From assembly GCF_009907385.1 (NCBI RefSeq), contig NZ_JAAATR010000018.1, positions 124,001 to 188,000 of the forward strand: a stretch of 64,000 bases of DNA, written 5' to 3'. This document shows positions 27,668 to 38,050 of the stretch, in pieces. Below the pieces are notes generated by a model. It searched no databases, was not told the origin of the DNA, and was given only the letters and a program-made list of their open reading frames with translations. The stretch comes from Atlantibacter hermannii. GTDB lineage: Bacteria > Pseudomonadota > Gammaproteobacteria > Enterobacterales > Enterobacteriaceae. Made by a program: the position numbers and the translations under genes. Each line of letters opens with the position of its first letter. The first letter of the stretch is position 1.

Positions 27668-29101
27668 TCACTCACGCGGTACGTTTTGCCAGACATCCGG
27701 CGCAAGGTGCGGTTGGAGTTCTGGAAAACGCGCCGGATCGAAATGCGGCTTTACGCCCAGCTTGCGCTGGCGTAGATAGTCCGACGCGAGGGTTTTCACT
27801 ACCGGAGATAACAACAGAATAGCCGTCAGGTTGGTGATTGCCATCAGGGCCATTGAGATGTCCGCCAGGTGCCATACCAGGGTCAGGTTGATCACTGCGC
27901 CCAGCACAATCATCGCCATGACGCCCATTCTCAGCAGCCAGATATTGCGCCGGGTATCCATGCGCAAAAACACCAGATTATTTTCCGCATAGGCGTAGTT
28001 AGCGACAATCGACGTGAAAGCGAACAGCAGCACGATCAGACCCAGATAGCCACTCGCCCAGTGACCGGTCAGGCTCACCAGCGCATGCTGGGTTAATAAG
28101 ATGCTCTCATTCGGCGTCAGGGGTTTGTCCGGCAGCCCGGCACTCAGGATAATTACCGCTGTGGCGCTGCAAATAATGACTGTATCGACAAACACGCCGA
28201 TCATCTGCACGATGCCCTGGGCGGCAGGATGGGGCGGCCATGACGCCGCCGCCGCGGCTGCGTTGGGCGTTGAGCCCATACCCGCTTCGTTAGAAAACAT
28301 GCCGCGTTGAAAACCACTGGTCAGCGCCTGGCTAAAGGTGTAGCCCATGACGCCTGAGGTCGCTTCCTGCCAGCCGAATGCGCCGGTAAAGATCGTTGAG
28401 ATGACCTGGGGCATTTTGTCGATATTCACAGCGATAATCGCCAGCCCTGTCAGTACCCACAGGCTCGCCATTACCGGCACCAGCCATTGCGCCAGTCGGG
28501 CAATACCGTGCATTCCCCGGGTGCAGACCAGCAGCGTAAGCGCCGCCAGTACGCTGACCGTTAGCCATTTGGGAATTTGCCAGGCATGATCCAACGCGAA
28601 GGCGACGGAACTGGCCTGGACGGCATTAAAGACCAGGCCAAACGACAGCAGCAGAAACAGGGAAAACAGCACCCCCATCCAGCGCATACCGAGCCCGCGC
28701 TCCATATACCACGCCGGGCCGCCGCGAAACTGCCCGTTGCGGTCGCGGCACTTATAAAGTTGCGCAAGCGAACATTCGGCAAAAGAGGTCGCCATGCCAA
28801 TCAGCGCCGTTATCCACATCCAGAACACCGCGCCGGGGCCACCCATCGAAATAGCCAGCGCCACGCCAGCGATATTGCCGCTGCCGACGCGCGCCGCCAG
28901 GCTGGTGCACAGCGCCTGAAACGCCGTTAAGCCGTCGGGTTGCGGTATAAAACTCTTTCTGAGCGCCCGGGGGAAAAAGCGAATATAGCGGAACTGCACA
29001 AAGCCGCTGCGCAACGTGAACCAGATCCCCGCGCACAACAGCAGGTAGATGAGGACCGACCCCCAGAGTATTTCGTTGATAAACGTCAGAAAATCCGGCA
29101 T
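27668..29101 (-). CDS. yaaJ: Alanine:cation symporter family protein YaaJ
   Basis: Sodium:amino-acid symporter of the AGCS family, 477 residues (E. coli 476), with about eleven predicted membrane helices. Family motifs are GSGNIAGVALAISMGGPGAVFWMW (about 72-96) and EAGMGSTPNAAAAA (Na+/substrate region). The transported amino acid (alanine or glycine in homologues) is not proven for YaaJ. It is transcribed towards yaaA and is divergent from talB. Confidence 0.92.
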   Translation of the reverse strand: MPDFLTFINEILWGSVLIYLLLCAGIWFTLRSGFVQFRYIRFFPRALRKSFIPQPDGLTAFQALCTSLAARVGSGNIAGVALAISMGGPGAVFWMWITALIGMATSFAECSLAQLYKCRDRNGQFRGGPAWYMERGLGMRWMGVLFSLFLLLSFGLVFNAVQASSVAFALDHAWQIPKWLTVSVLAALTLLVCTRGMHGIARLAQWLVPVMASLWVLTGLAIIAVNIDKMPQVISTIFTGAFGWQEATSGVMGYTFSQALTSGFQRGMFSNEAGMGSTPNAAAAAASWPPHPAAQGIVQMIGVFVDTVIICSATAVIILSAGLPDKPLTPNESILLTQHALVSLTGHWASGYLGLIVLLFAFTSIVANYAYAENNLVFLRMDTRRNIWLLRMGVMAMIVLGAVINLTLVWHLADISMALMAITNLTAILLLSPVVKTLASDYLRQRKLGVKPHFDPARFPELQPHLAPDVWQNVPRE

Positions 29102-29304
29102 TCACATCCCTCTTGATAAACTCATCCGGTTTGCGCAACAGCGCTGACCGCCTTCCCTGGTGATATTTTTCAGGCTATCGAATAAGGCAGTTTATCACAC
29201 TGTGCCCGCCTGAATTGCTGCGGTTGCGCTGTTCGGGCGTCGTGTTATCATCACCGCAGACCGATTACATCTCCCTAACACGCAGTTTTGAAGAGACTTC
29301 TATT

Positions 29305-30258
29305 ATGACGGACAAATTGACCTCCCTTCGTCAGTTCACAACCGTAGTGGCTGATACCGGAGACATCGCGGCAATGAAGCTGTACCAGCCGCAGGATGCA
29401 ACCACCAACCCTTCTTTGATTCTGAACGCCGCGCAAATCCCTGAATACCGCAAACTGATTGACGATGCGGTGACCTGGGCGCGTGCGCAAAGTGATTCTC
29501 GCGAGCAGCAGATTGTTGATGCGTCGGATAAGCTGGCCGTGAATATCGGTCTGGAAATTCTGAAGCTGATCCCTGGCCGTATCTCCACAGAAGTGGACGC
29601 GCGTCTTTCCTACGACACTGAAGCGAGCATCGTTAAAGCCAAGCGTCTGATTAAACTGTATAACGACGCAGGCATCAGCAACGATCGCATTCTGATCAAA
29701 CTGGCTTCGACCTGGCAGGGTATCCGCGCGGCGGAGCAGCTGGAAAAAGAAGGCATCAACTGTAACCTGACGCTGCTGTTCTCCTTCGCTCAGGCGCGCG
29801 CCTGTGCGGAAGCGGGCGTGTTCCTGATTTCTCCGTTCGTGGGCCGTATCCTTGACTGGTACAAAGCCAACACCGATAAAAAAGAATACGCGGCTGCGGA
29901 AGATCCGGGCGTGGTGTCGGTGACGGAAATTTACGAATACTACAAACAGCACGGTTATGAAACCGTGGTGATGGGCGCAAGCTTCCGTAACGTGGGCGAA
30001 ATTCTGGAACTGGCTGGCTGCGACCGTCTGACCATCGCGCCGGCACTGCTGAAAGAGCTGGCGGAAAGCGAAGGCGCGGTTGAGCGTAAACTGGCTTTCA
30101 GCGGCGACGTGAAAGCACGCCCGGAGCGTATCACCGAGTCTGAGTTCCTGTGGCAGCACAACCAGGATCCGATGGCGGTGGATAAACTGGCTGACGGCAT
30201 CCGTAAGTTCGCGGTTGACCAGGAAAAACTGGAAAAGATGATCGGCGACCTGCTGTAA
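29305..30258 (+). CDS. talB: Transaldolase B
   Basis: Pentose phosphate pathway transaldolase that transfers dihydroxyacetone from sedoheptulose-7-P to glyceraldehyde-3-P, 317 residues. The Schiff-base Lys132 lies in [30 protein letters not shown] and the phosphate-binding ASFRNVGEI are intact. The start is the ATG of [11 protein letters not shown] at 29305; the frame is open further upstream, but those 30 codons show no family similarity. Confidence 0.98.
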   Translation: MTDKLTSLRQFTTVVADTGDIAAMKLYQPQDATTNPSLILNAAQIPEYRKLIDDAVTWARAQSDSREQQIVDASDKLAVNIGLEILKLIPGRISTEVDARLSYDTEASIVKAKRLIKLYNDAGISNDRILIKLASTWQGIRAAEQLEKEGINCNLTLLFSFAQARACAEAGVFLISPFVGRILDWYKANTDKKEYAAAEDPGVVSVTEIYEYYKQHGYETVVMGASFRNVGEILELAGCDRLTIAPALLKELAESEGAVERKLAFSGDVKARPERITESEFLWQHNQDPMAVDKLADGIRKFAVDQEKLEKMIGDLL

Positions 30259-30265
30259 TTTTCCC

Positions 30266-30292
30266 GTGGCCGGGTTCTCCCGGCCACACGCT
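30266..30292 (+). terminator. Hairpin after talB
   Basis: Perfect 9-bp stem GTGGCCGGG / CCCGGCCAC with a TTCT loop, eight bases after the talB stop. The following sequence has only a short T-run, so termination is plausible but not certain. Confidence 0.55.
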
Positions 30293-30379
30293 TTGCGTCA
30301 CGTAATCCCCGCTTCCTCTGTCTGCCTTTCCCCGCTCGGTGTATCATTCCGTCACTTTTGAATCATTATCGGAATGGAT

Positions 30380-30967
30380 ATGGACACATTACGTATTGGC
30401 CTCGTTTCTGTTTCTGATCGCGCGTCCAGCGGCGTTTATCAGGACAAAGGCATTCCCGCGCTTGAAGCATGGCTGGCATCGGCCCTCACGACCCCGTTCA
30501 CCGTTGAAACGCGCCTGATCCCCGACGAACAGCCGGTGATCGAACAGACGCTCTGCGAACTGGTGGATGAAATGGGCTGCCATCTAGTGCTGACCACCGG
30601 CGGCACCGGCCCCGCGCGCCGCGATGTGACCCCGGATGCGACGCTGGCCGTCGCCGATCGTGAAATGCCCGGGTTCGGCGAGCAGATGCGCCAGATCAGC
30701 CTCAACTTTGTGCCGACGGCAATTTTGTCCCGTCAGGTCGGGGTGATCCGCAAACAGGCATTGATCCTTAATCTTCCCGGACAGCCTAAGTCCATCAAAG
30801 AAACCCTGGAAGGATTACGTGACGAGAGCGGCAAGGTCGCCGTCGCGGGCATTTTCGCCAGCGTGCCTTACTGCATCCAACTGCTTGATGGCCCCTATGT
30901 AGAGACTTGTGCTGATATTGTGGCCGCATTTCGCCCTAAGAACGCAATTCGTGAAATAAAACTCTAA
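30380..30967 (+). CDS. mog: Molybdopterin adenylyltransferase Mog
   Basis: Activates molybdopterin by adenylylation before molybdenum insertion, 195 residues as in E. coli. The MoCF-fold motifs TTGGTGPARRDVTPDAT (about 70-86) and NLPGQPKSIKETLEGL are intact. I use the ATG at 30380, which restores the E. coli length and has GGA six bases upstream; an in-frame ATG at 30374 adds two residues. It follows talB by about 120 bases. Confidence 0.96.
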   Translation: MDTLRIGLVSVSDRASSGVYQDKGIPALEAWLASALTTPFTVETRLIPDEQPVIEQTLCELVDEMGCHLVLTTGGTGPARRDVTPDATLAVADREMPGFGEQMRQISLNFVPTAILSRQVGVIRKQALILNLPGQPKSIKETLEGLRDESGKVAVAGIFASVPYCIQLLDGPYVETCADIVAAFRPKNAIREIKL

Positions 30968-31092
30968 ACTTCCTGATGGTGTGACATAACAGCGAATGCA
31001 ACTGGTGTAATGCATTTGATACGGTATAGTAATGGTTACTTTACAGTTATCGTGTGAGGGTATGACACCCTTCTGCTTATAAACGGTCTCTT

Positions 31093-32400
31093 ATGTCACA
31101 ACACAATCGCCCGCTAAATCGTCAGGATTATAAAACGTTGACTCTTGCCGCGCTTGGCGGCGCGCTGGAGTTTTACGACTTCATCATCTTTGTGTTCTTT
31201 GCGGCAGTGGTCGGAGAACTCTTTTTCCCAACCGATATCCCTGAATGGCTGCGTCAGGTACAAACCTTCGGCATCTTTGCCGCAGGCTACCTGGCGCGTC
31301 CGCTGGGCGGTATTATCATGGCGCATTTCGGCGATCTGGTTGGCCGTAAAAAAATGTTTACGTTGAGCATACTGCTGATGGCGTTGCCGACGCTGGCGAT
31401 GGGCTTATTACCCACTTATGCCACTGCAGGCATTGCCGCGCCGCTGATGCTGTTGCTGATGCGTCTGCTGCAGGGGGCGGCAATTGGCGGTGAGGTGCCC
31501 GGTGCGTGGGTATTTGTTGCGGAACATGTGCCGACGCGGCGTATCGGTATCGCCTGCGGAACGCTCACGGCGGGCCTGACGGTGGGGATTTTGTTGGGGT
31601 CGGTAGTCGCCACGCTGGTTAATACCAGCATGACCCAGCAAGCGGTGCATGACTGGGGGTGGCGCGTACCGTTCCTGCTTGGCGGCGCGTTTGGCCTGGT
31701 TGCCATGTACTTACGCCGCTGGTTACAGGAGACGCCAATTTTCCTTGAAATGCAGCAGCGCAAAGCCCTGGCGCAGGAATTGCCGGTAAAAGCGGTGGTG
31801 ATGCGCCATAAAAAAGCGGTGGTGGTCTCGATGCTGCTGACCTGGCTACTGTCTGCCGGGATCGTCGTGGTGATTTTGATGTCTCCGGTCTGGCTGCAAA
31901 AGCAATATGGCTTTGCGCCCGCGTTGACGCTGCAGGCGAACAGTATTGCCACCATTATGCTGTGCTTCGGTTGCCTGATTGCCGGGCTGGCGGTTGACCG
32001 TTTTGGCGCCAGCAAAACCTTTATCGTCGGGAGCCTGCTGCTGGCCTGTTCCAGCGGGTTCTTTTACCACTTATCCGGTACACATCCCGAACAGCTGTTC
32101 CTGCTGTATGGCACAGTTGGTTTGTGCGTAGGCGTAGTGGGAGCCGTGCCTTACGTGATGGTGCGTTCTTTTCCGGCGGAAGTGCGTTTCACCGGGATCT
32201 CGTTTTCTTATAACGTGTCGTATGCCATTTTCGGCGGCTTAACGCCCATCGCCGTTACCCTGTTAATGGGCATTTCGCCCATGGCGCCTGCCTGGTACGT
32301 TCTGGCGCTTTCCTTAATGGGATTAGGTCTCGGCATCTGGCTGCGCCGGGAAACTTATCAGCAAGACGCCAGTCGTTCCTCGCGCGCCGTTGCGCACTAA
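31093..32400 (+). CDS. MFS transporter, metabolite:H+ symporter (MHS) type
   Basis: Twelve-helix inner-membrane transporter, 435 residues, of the ProP/KgtP/ShiA-like MHS family. The family features are the N-terminal KTLTLAALGGALEFYDFIIFVFFAAVVGELFF, the loop 2-3 signature HFGDLVGRKKMFTLSILLMALPTLAMGLLP and RLLQGAAIGGEVPGAWVFVAEHVP. The central loop holds RRWLQETPIFLEMQQRKALAQ. The substrate cannot be read from sequence; relatives take up organic acids, osmolytes or aromatic acids. It is inserted between mog and satP, which are adjacent in E. coli K-12, and converges with satP. Confidence 0.88.
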   Translation: MSQHNRPLNRQDYKTLTLAALGGALEFYDFIIFVFFAAVVGELFFPTDIPEWLRQVQTFGIFAAGYLARPLGGIIMAHFGDLVGRKKMFTLSILLMALPTLAMGLLPTYATAGIAAPLMLLLMRLLQGAAIGGEVPGAWVFVAEHVPTRRIGIACGTLTAGLTVGILLGSVVATLVNTSMTQQAVHDWGWRVPFLLGGAFGLVAMYLRRWLQETPIFLEMQQRKALAQELPVKAVVMRHKKAVVVSMLLTWLLSAGIVVVILMSPVWLQKQYGFAPALTLQANSIATIMLCFGCLIAGLAVDRFGASKTFIVGSLLLACSSGFFYHLSGTHPEQLFLLYGTVGLCVGVVGAVPYVMVRSFPAEVRFTGISFSYNVSYAIFGGLTPIAVTLLMGISPMAPAWYVLALSLMGLGLGIWLRRETYQQDASRSSRAVAH

Positions 32401-32460
32401 CTCTTGATGATTTCAGCCAGACCGTTGTTGAGCTTGCCGCTGGCGGCGGTTTTTATCCAC

Positions 32461-32490
32461 AATAAAAAACGGCTACCTGTGGGTAGCCGT
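32461..32490 (-). terminator. satP terminator
   Basis: Stem CGGCTACC / GGTAGCCG with a 4-base loop; read leftwards it is followed by TTTTTTATT, 20 bases beyond the satP stop. The plus strand lacks a T-run. Confidence 0.8.
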
Positions 32491-32511
32491 TGAGAAATAA
32501 CATTTAAAAAA

Positions 32512-33078
32512 TCAGTGCTGTTCGCCAATCGGCAGTACAGTGCGGCCATATTGTTCGTTCAGCACTTCACCCATCGCCAGATAAATGGCGCTTGCGCCGC
32601 AGATCAGGCCAATCCAACCCGCAACGTGAACGATGCTCTCGCTGTCCGCCAGATGGCCGATCGCCAGCAGCGCGAACAGAACGGTCAGGCTCAGGAACAC
32701 GAATTGCAGGACCCGTGCGCCTTTCAGCGTGCCGAAGAACATGAACAGGGTAAAGATGCCCCAGATGCCTAAGTAAACACCCAGGAAGTGGCCGTTAGCC
32801 GCTTCTGCCAGACCCATTTTAGGCATCAGCAGGATCGCGACCAGCGTCAGCCAGAAGGAGCCATAAGACGTAAACGCGGTTAAACCGAAAGTATTCCCTT
32901 TCTTAAACTCCAGCAGGCCCGCGAAAATCTGCGCGATGCCGCCGTAGAAAATGCCCATTGCCAGAATAATGCCGTCCAGCGGGAAAAGACCAATATTGTG
33001 CAGGTTAAGCAGAATAGTGGTCATGCCGAAACCCATTAATCCCAGCGGTGCGGGGTTAGCCAACTTCGTGTTGCCCAT
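32512..33078 (-). CDS. satP: Succinate-acetate/proton symporter SatP (YaaH)
   Basis: AceTr family acetate and succinate uptake protein, 188 residues, with six predicted helices. The family motif NPAPLGLMGFGMTTILLNLHNIG is at residues 7-29, followed by MGIFYGGIAQIFAGLLEFKKGNTFGLTAFTSYGSFW. It converges with the inserted MHS transporter; yaaW and yaaI, which follow in E. coli K-12, are absent here. Confidence 0.95.
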   Translation of the reverse strand: MGNTKLANPAPLGLMGFGMTTILLNLHNIGLFPLDGIILAMGIFYGGIAQIFAGLLEFKKGNTFGLTAFTSYGSFWLTLVAILLMPKMGLAEAANGHFLGVYLGIWGIFTLFMFFGTLKGARVLQFVFLSLTVLFALLAIGHLADSESIVHVAGWIGLICGASAIYLAMGEVLNEQYGRTVLPIGEQH

Positions 33079-33221
33079 AAATCCTCAAAACGTTTGATTG
33101 TTTAGATGTAAATACCCGCCGCCAGAAAGTGTGATCCGTGTCGGGCGCGGCATAATAATCAGCCAGTACCCCGCCGTCTATGATCTGCACAGGTAAAAGA
33201 AAAAAATTTTATTTGTTGCCC

Positions 33222-33251
33222 CTTGATGCGCAGCGATACGACCCCATCTTG
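33222..33251 (+). promoter_or_regulatory. Sigma-32 heat-shock promoter of dnaKJ
   Basis: CTTGAT at 33222-33227 and CCCCATCTTG at 33242-33251 with a 14-base spacer match the sigma-32 consensus (CTTGAA, N13-15, CCCCAT). The following sequence (TAGTCAACCGCAGTGAGT) is like the E. coli dnaK P1 start region. It lies 118 bases before dnaK. Confidence 0.88.
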
Positions 33252-33368
33252 TAGTCAACCGCAGTGAGTGGACGTGAAAAATAATGATGGGGCAGTTGAA
33301 ACTCACGGTTTCGCCCTTATTACAGGTTCACAACCACATAATGACGAATTTTTAGTGGAGACGTTTAG

Positions 33369-35285
33369 ATGGGTAAAATTATTGGTATCGACCTGGGGAC
33401 GACTAACTCTTGTGTCGCGATTATGGATGGTACTACCGCGCGTGTTCTGGAGAACGCCGAGGGTGACCGCACCACGCCTTCTATCATTGCTTATACACAG
33501 GACGGCGAAACTCTGGTAGGTCAGCCGGCTAAACGTCAGGCAGTGACTAACCCGCAGAACACGCTGTTCGCGATTAAACGCCTGATCGGTCGCCGCTTCC
33601 AGGACGAAGAAGTTCAGCGTGATGAAGCCATCATGCCGTACAAAATCATCGCCGCCGACAACGGTGACGCATGGCTTGACGTAAAAGGCCAGAAAATGGC
33701 ACCGCCGCAGATCTCTGCAGAAGTGCTGAAGAAAATGAAGAAAACGGCTGAAGATTACCTGGGCGAACCGGTAACTGAAGCGGTTATCACTGTACCTGCG
33801 TACTTCAACGATGCTCAGCGTCAGGCAACCAAAGACGCCGGCCGTATCGCGGGTCTGGAAGTAAAACGTATTATCAACGAACCGACCGCTGCCGCGCTGG
33901 CTTACGGTCTGGATAAAGAAGTCGGCAACCGTACTATCGCGGTTTACGACCTCGGCGGCGGTACTTTCGATATCTCTATTATCGAAATCGACGACGTTGA
34001 CGGCGAAAAAACCTTCGAAGTACTGGCGACCAACGGTGACACTCACCTGGGCGGCGAAGACTTCGACAGCCGTATGATCAACTACCTGGTGGAAGAGTTT
34101 AAGAAAGACCAGGGTATCGATCTGCGTAACGATCCGCTGGCGATGCAGCGTCTGAAAGAAGCGGCAGAAAAAGCCAAAATCGAGCTGTCTTCCGCTCAGC
34201 AGACCGATGTGAACCTGCCGTACATTACTGCAGACGCCACCGGTCCGAAACACATGAACATCAAAGTGACTCGCGCGAAACTGGAAAGCCTGGTCGAAGA
34301 CCTGGTGAACCGTTCCATCGAGCCGCTGAAAGTGGCGCTGCAGGATGCTGGCCTGTCCGTATCCGACGTACAGGACGTGATCCTGGTCGGCGGTCAGACT
34401 CGTATGCCGATGGTGCAGAAAAAAGTGGCCGAGTTCTTTGGCAAAGAGCCGCGTAAAGACGTTAACCCGGACGAAGCCGTGGCTATCGGCGCAGCGGTTC
34501 AGGGCGGCGTGTTGACCGGCGACGTGAAAGACGTACTGCTGCTGGACGTTACCCCGCTGTCTTTGGGTATCGAAACCATGGGCGGCGTGATGACGTCGCT
34601 GATCAGCAAAAACACCACTATCCCGACCAAGCACAGCCAGGTGTTCTCTACTGCGGAAGACAACCAGTCTGCGGTAACCATCCATGTGCTGCAGGGTGAA
34701 CGTAAACGCGCCAGCGATAACAAATCTCTGGGCCAGTTTAACCTTGACGGGATTAACCCGGCACCGCGCGGTATGCCGCAGATCGAAGTGACCTTCGATA
34801 TCGATGCGGACGGTATCCTGCACGTGTCTGCGAAAGACAAAAACAGCGGTCGCGAGCAGAAAATCACCATTAAGGCATCTTCTGGTCTGAATGAAGATGA
34901 AATCCAGAAAATGGTGCGCGAAGCGGAAGCGAACGCAGAGTCTGACCGTAAGTTCGAAGAACTGGTACAGACCCGCAACCAGGCAGATCACCTGGTGCAC
35001 AGCACCCGTAAGCAGGTTGAAGAAGCAGGCGAGCAACTGCCAGCTGACGACAAAACCGCTATCGAGTCTGCGCTGAGCGCGCTGGAAACTGCACTGAAAG
35101 GCGAAGATAAAGCCGATATCGAAGCCAAAATGCAGGCGCTGGCGCAGGTTTCCCAGAAACTGATGGAAATCGCTCAGCAGCAACATGCGCAGCAGCAGGC
35201 TGGCGGTGCTGATGCTTCTGCGAACAACGCGAAAGATGATGATGTTGTCGACGCCGAGTTCGAAGAAGTTAAAGACAAAAAATAA
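33369..35285 (+). CDS. dnaK: Molecular chaperone DnaK (Hsp70)
   Basis: ATP-dependent chaperone, 638 residues. The actin-like ATPase domain starts [17 protein letters not shown] and contains the autophosphorylated Thr199 region in [15 protein letters not shown]. The interdomain linker [12 protein letters not shown] (about 388) leads to the substrate-binding domain, and the chain ends in the acidic [16 protein letters not shown] tail that follows a Gln/Ala-rich stretch. It has a strong GGAG ribosome-binding site and strongly biased codon use typical of a highly expressed gene. It leads the dnaKJ heat-shock operon. Confidence 0.99.
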   Translation: MGKIIGIDLGTTNSCVAIMDGTTARVLENAEGDRTTPSIIAYTQDGETLVGQPAKRQAVTNPQNTLFAIKRLIGRRFQDEEVQRDEAIMPYKIIAADNGDAWLDVKGQKMAPPQISAEVLKKMKKTAEDYLGEPVTEAVITVPAYFNDAQRQATKDAGRIAGLEVKRIINEPTAAALAYGLDKEVGNRTIAVYDLGGGTFDISIIEIDDVDGEKTFEVLATNGDTHLGGEDFDSRMINYLVEEFKKDQGIDLRNDPLAMQRLKEAAEKAKIELSSAQQTDVNLPYITADATGPKHMNIKVTRAKLESLVEDLVNRSIEPLKVALQDAGLSVSDVQDVILVGGQTRMPMVQKKVAEFFGKEPRKDVNPDEAVAIGAAVQGGVLTGDVKDVLLLDVTPLSLGIETMGGVMTSLISKNTTIPTKHSQVFSTAEDNQSAVTIHVLQGERKRASDNKSLGQFNLDGINPAPRGMPQIEVTFDIDADGILHVSAKDKNSGREQKITIKASSGLNEDEIQKMVREAEANAESDRKFEELVQTRNQADHLVHSTRKQVEEAGEQLPADDKTAIESALSALETALKGEDKADIEAKMQALAQVSQKLMEIAQQQHAQQQAGGADASANNAKDDDVVDAEFEEVKDKK

Positions 35286-35313
35286 TCGCCCTTTGAACGG
35301 GTAAAACACTGAT

Positions 35314-35345
35314 ACGGGCGAAGAGGATCTCCTCTCCGCCCGTTT
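35314..35345 (+). terminator. Hairpin between dnaK and dnaJ
   Basis: GGGCGaagagg / cctctcCGCCC stem followed by GTTTATTCTTG in the 149-base dnaK-dnaJ gap. It may act as a partial terminator or 3' stabiliser that lets DnaK exceed DnaJ, as thought for E. coli. Confidence 0.6.
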
Positions 35346-35434
35346 ATTCTTGTATTCCCGGATGAATTTGCGTTGCGTAACGGTCAACGCGGGCGCGGCG
35401 TGAATGAAACAGGGAATAAGGGCAGATAAAAGAA

Positions 35435-36568
35435 ATGGCGAAAAAAGACTATTACGAGATTTTAGGCGTTCCGAAAACCGCGGAAGAGCGTGAAATCAAA
35501 AAGGCTTACAAACGCCTGGCAATGAAATATCACCCGGACCGTAATCAGGGTGATAAAGACGCTGAAGACAAATTCAAAGAGATTAAAGAAGCCTATGAAG
35601 TGCTGACCGACGCGCAAAAACGTGCGGCTTACGATCAGTACGGCCATGCGGCATTTGAGCAGGGCGGCATGGGCGGCGGTGGATTTGGCGGCGGCGGTGC
35701 CGATTTCAGCGACATCTTCGGCGATGTTTTCGGCGATATTTTTGGCGGCGGACGTGGCCGTCAGCGCGCGGCGCGCGGTGCCGACCTGCGTTATAACATG
35801 GAGCTGACGCTGGAAGAAGCGGTACGCGGCGTCACCAAAGAGATCCGCATTCCGACCCTGGAAGAGTGCGATGTTTGCCATGGCAACGGCGCGAAACCGG
35901 GCACCCAGCCGCAGACCTGTCCAACCTGTCACGGTGCAGGCCAGGTGCAGATGCGCCAGGGCTTCTTTGCGGTGCAGCAGACCTGTCCGCACTGTCAGGG
36001 GCGCGGTACGTTGATCAAAGATCCATGCACCAAATGTCACGGTCATGGTCGCGTTGAGAAATCGAAAACCCTGTCGGTTAAAATCCCGGCGGGCGTGGAT
36101 ACCGGCGATCGCATTCGTCTGGCAGGCGAGGGCGAAGCGGGCGAGCACGGCGCACCGGCAGGCGATTTGTACGTTCAGGTGCAGGTCAAACAGCATCCTA
36201 TCTTTGAGCGCGAAGGGAATAACCTGTATTGCGAAGTGCCGATTAACTTCGCGATGGCCGCACTGGGCGGTGAAATCGAAGTGCCGACGCTGGATGGCCG
36301 CGTGAAGCTGAAAGTGCCGAACGAAACCCAAACCGGCAAGCTGTTCCGCATGCGCGGTAAAGGTGTGAAATCCGTACGCGGCGGTGCGCAGGGCGATCTG
36401 TTATGCCGCGTGGTGGTTGAAACGCCGGTTGGCCTTAACGAGAAGCAGAAGCAGTTGCTGAAAGATTTACAGGAAAGTTTCGGCGGCCCGACGGGCGAAA
36501 AAAACAGCCCGCGTTCCAAAAGCTTCTTTGATGGCGTAAAGAAATTCTTTGACGATTTAACGCGTTAA
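35435..36568 (+). CDS. dnaJ: Co-chaperone DnaJ (Hsp40)
   Basis: Stimulates the DnaK ATPase and delivers substrates, 377 residues. The J domain (1-70) has the HPD motif in [17 protein letters not shown] Gly/Phe-rich segment follows ([20 protein letters not shown], about 76-115). Four CxxCxGxG zinc motifs are present: [24 protein letters not shown] and CTKCHGHG. The C-terminal substrate-binding domains are complete. A strong terminator follows. Confidence 0.99.
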   Translation: MAKKDYYEILGVPKTAEEREIKKAYKRLAMKYHPDRNQGDKDAEDKFKEIKEAYEVLTDAQKRAAYDQYGHAAFEQGGMGGGGFGGGGADFSDIFGDVFGDIFGGGRGRQRAARGADLRYNMELTLEEAVRGVTKEIRIPTLEECDVCHGNGAKPGTQPQTCPTCHGAGQVQMRQGFFAVQQTCPHCQGRGTLIKDPCTKCHGHGRVEKSKTLSVKIPAGVDTGDRIRLAGEGEAGEHGAPAGDLYVQVQVKQHPIFEREGNNLYCEVPINFAMAALGGEIEVPTLDGRVKLKVPNETQTGKLFRMRGKGVKSVRGGAQGDLLCRVVVETPVGLNEKQKQLLKDLQESFGGPTGEKNSPRSKSFFDGVKKFFDDLTR

Positions 36569-36588
36569 CTATCATTCTTTATGCAAAG

Positions 36589-36628
36589 AAACCTGTATCT
36601 ACACTCAGTAGATACAGGTTTTTTTTTT
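36589..36628 (+). terminator. dnaKJ operon terminator
   Basis: Perfect 12-bp stem (core CTGTATCTAC / GTAGATACAG) with a 5-base loop followed by about ten T, 20 bases after the dnaJ stop. Confidence 0.92.
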
Positions 36629-36810
36629 GATGAAATTCCGGGGCGAAAGGGCTCAGAAATTTCCTGAAAAACTGAATGGCACTTTTTTCATATCGGAAAT
36701 AACGAACTTAAATGGCGCTATAATCTGTTTTTAACGAACTTTGAAGCGCGGTAAGATAGAAAATATATCGTATTTTAATGGAAGATATGGAATTATTGAG
36801 GTGGTTAGGC

Positions 36811-37989
36811 ATGTCAAAATTGATCCAACGTTTTCTGGCTAACGAAGCATCGGGCGGCGTGATTTTAATTATCGCTGCGGCTTTGGCCATGCTCCTTGCG
36901 AATTTTGAGAGCACCCATACAGGATACCAGCAATTTCTCAGTACGCCCGTAGAAATCAAGTTTGGTGCACTTGAGATAAAAAAGAATTTGCTCCTGTGGA
37001 TCAATGACGCCCTGATGGCGATCTTCTTTTTATTGATCGGGCTGGAAGTGAAGCGGGAGCTGTTGCAGGGGTCTCTGGCCAGCCGCAGTCAGGCCGCGTT
37101 TCCGGCCATTGCCGCCGTAGGCGGTATGGCGATCCCGGCAGCGGTCTATCTGCTGTTCAATTTTCAGGATCCCGCGACCCGCGAAGGGTGGGCAATTCCG
37201 GCAGCGACAGATATCGCATTTGCACTGGGCGTCCTGGCGTTATTGGGCAAGCGAGTGCCGCCTGCCTTGAAAGTGTTTTTGATGGCGCTGGCAATCATTG
37301 ATGATTTAGGGGCGATTATCATCATTGCGCTGTTTTATACCCATCAGCTTTCAATGCTGTCATTGCTGGTGGCGGCAGGTGCGATTACGGTATTAGCGTT
37401 ATTGAATCTGCTCAATGTTCGCCGCACCGGTATTTATATTCTGGTGGGCGTCGTGCTCTGGACGGCAGTGCTGAAATCCGGCATTCATGCCACGCTGGCA
37501 GGGGTGATTATCGGCTTCTTTATCCCGCTAAAGGCGCAGAGAGGGCATTCTCCGGCAAGGGAACTGGAGCATATTTTGCATCCGTGGGTCGCGTTTTTGA
37601 TCCTGCCGCTGTTTGCTTTCGCTAATGCAGGCGTTTCGCTTCAGGGCGTGACAATGGAAGGACTGACCTCGCTGCTGCCGCTGGGTATCATTGCCGGACT
37701 GTTTATTGGAAAGCCTCTGGGCATCAGTCTGTTTTGCCTGTTGGCGTTAAAGCTCAAACTGGCCTCGCTACCCGAGGGGACCACGTTCAGGGAGATTATG
37801 GCGGTGGGGGTGTTGTGCGGCATCGGTTTTACGATGTCCATCTTCATCGCGACCCTGGCATTTAGCAATGCCGATCCCACGTTTATTACATGGGCGAAAC
37901 TGGGCATTCTTATCGGCTCGCTACTGGCGGCAATCGTAGGCTACGGCCTGTTACGGATACGATATTCGGGCGCGGCGCTCCGCGCCTGA
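36811..37989 (+). CDS. nhaA: Na+/H+ antiporter NhaA
   Basis: Electrogenic antiporter for sodium and pH homeostasis, 392 residues from this start (E. coli 388). The two essential aspartates are in [32 protein letters not shown] and [21 protein letters not shown] are intact. I choose the ATG at 36811 ([16 protein letters not shown]) because GAGG lies eight bases upstream and the alignment with E. coli begins there; an in-frame ATG at 36778 adds 11 residues. nhaR follows 61 bases later. Confidence 0.96.
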   Translation: MSKLIQRFLANEASGGVILIIAAALAMLLANFESTHTGYQQFLSTPVEIKFGALEIKKNLLLWINDALMAIFFLLIGLEVKRELLQGSLASRSQAAFPAIAAVGGMAIPAAVYLLFNFQDPATREGWAIPAATDIAFALGVLALLGKRVPPALKVFLMALAIIDDLGAIIIIALFYTHQLSMLSLLVAAGAITVLALLNLLNVRRTGIYILVGVVLWTAVLKSGIHATLAGVIIGFFIPLKAQRGHSPARELEHILHPWVAFLILPLFAFANAGVSLQGVTMEGLTSLLPLGIIAGLFIGKPLGISLFCLLALKLKLASLPEGTTFREIMAVGVLCGIGFTMSIFIATLAFSNADPTFITWAKLGILIGSLLAAIVGYGLLRIRYSGAALRA

Positions 37990-38050
37990 ACAGAAAACGC
38001 ATGGACGCGTCCTTGCCGAACATCACTATCAATCAGGGAGCGAAAGCGAT

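Noticed and set aside
34499-34978. Ser-rich minus-strand frame in dnaK.
   Set aside because: Another antisense shadow, overlapping the longer rejected one.
33303-35387. A 694-codon open frame on the minus strand opposite dnaK.
   Set aside because: Long frames antisense to dnaK are a well-known result of its strong codon bias. The translation is rich in Phe, His and Arg, has no family motif, and the plus-strand gene is certain.
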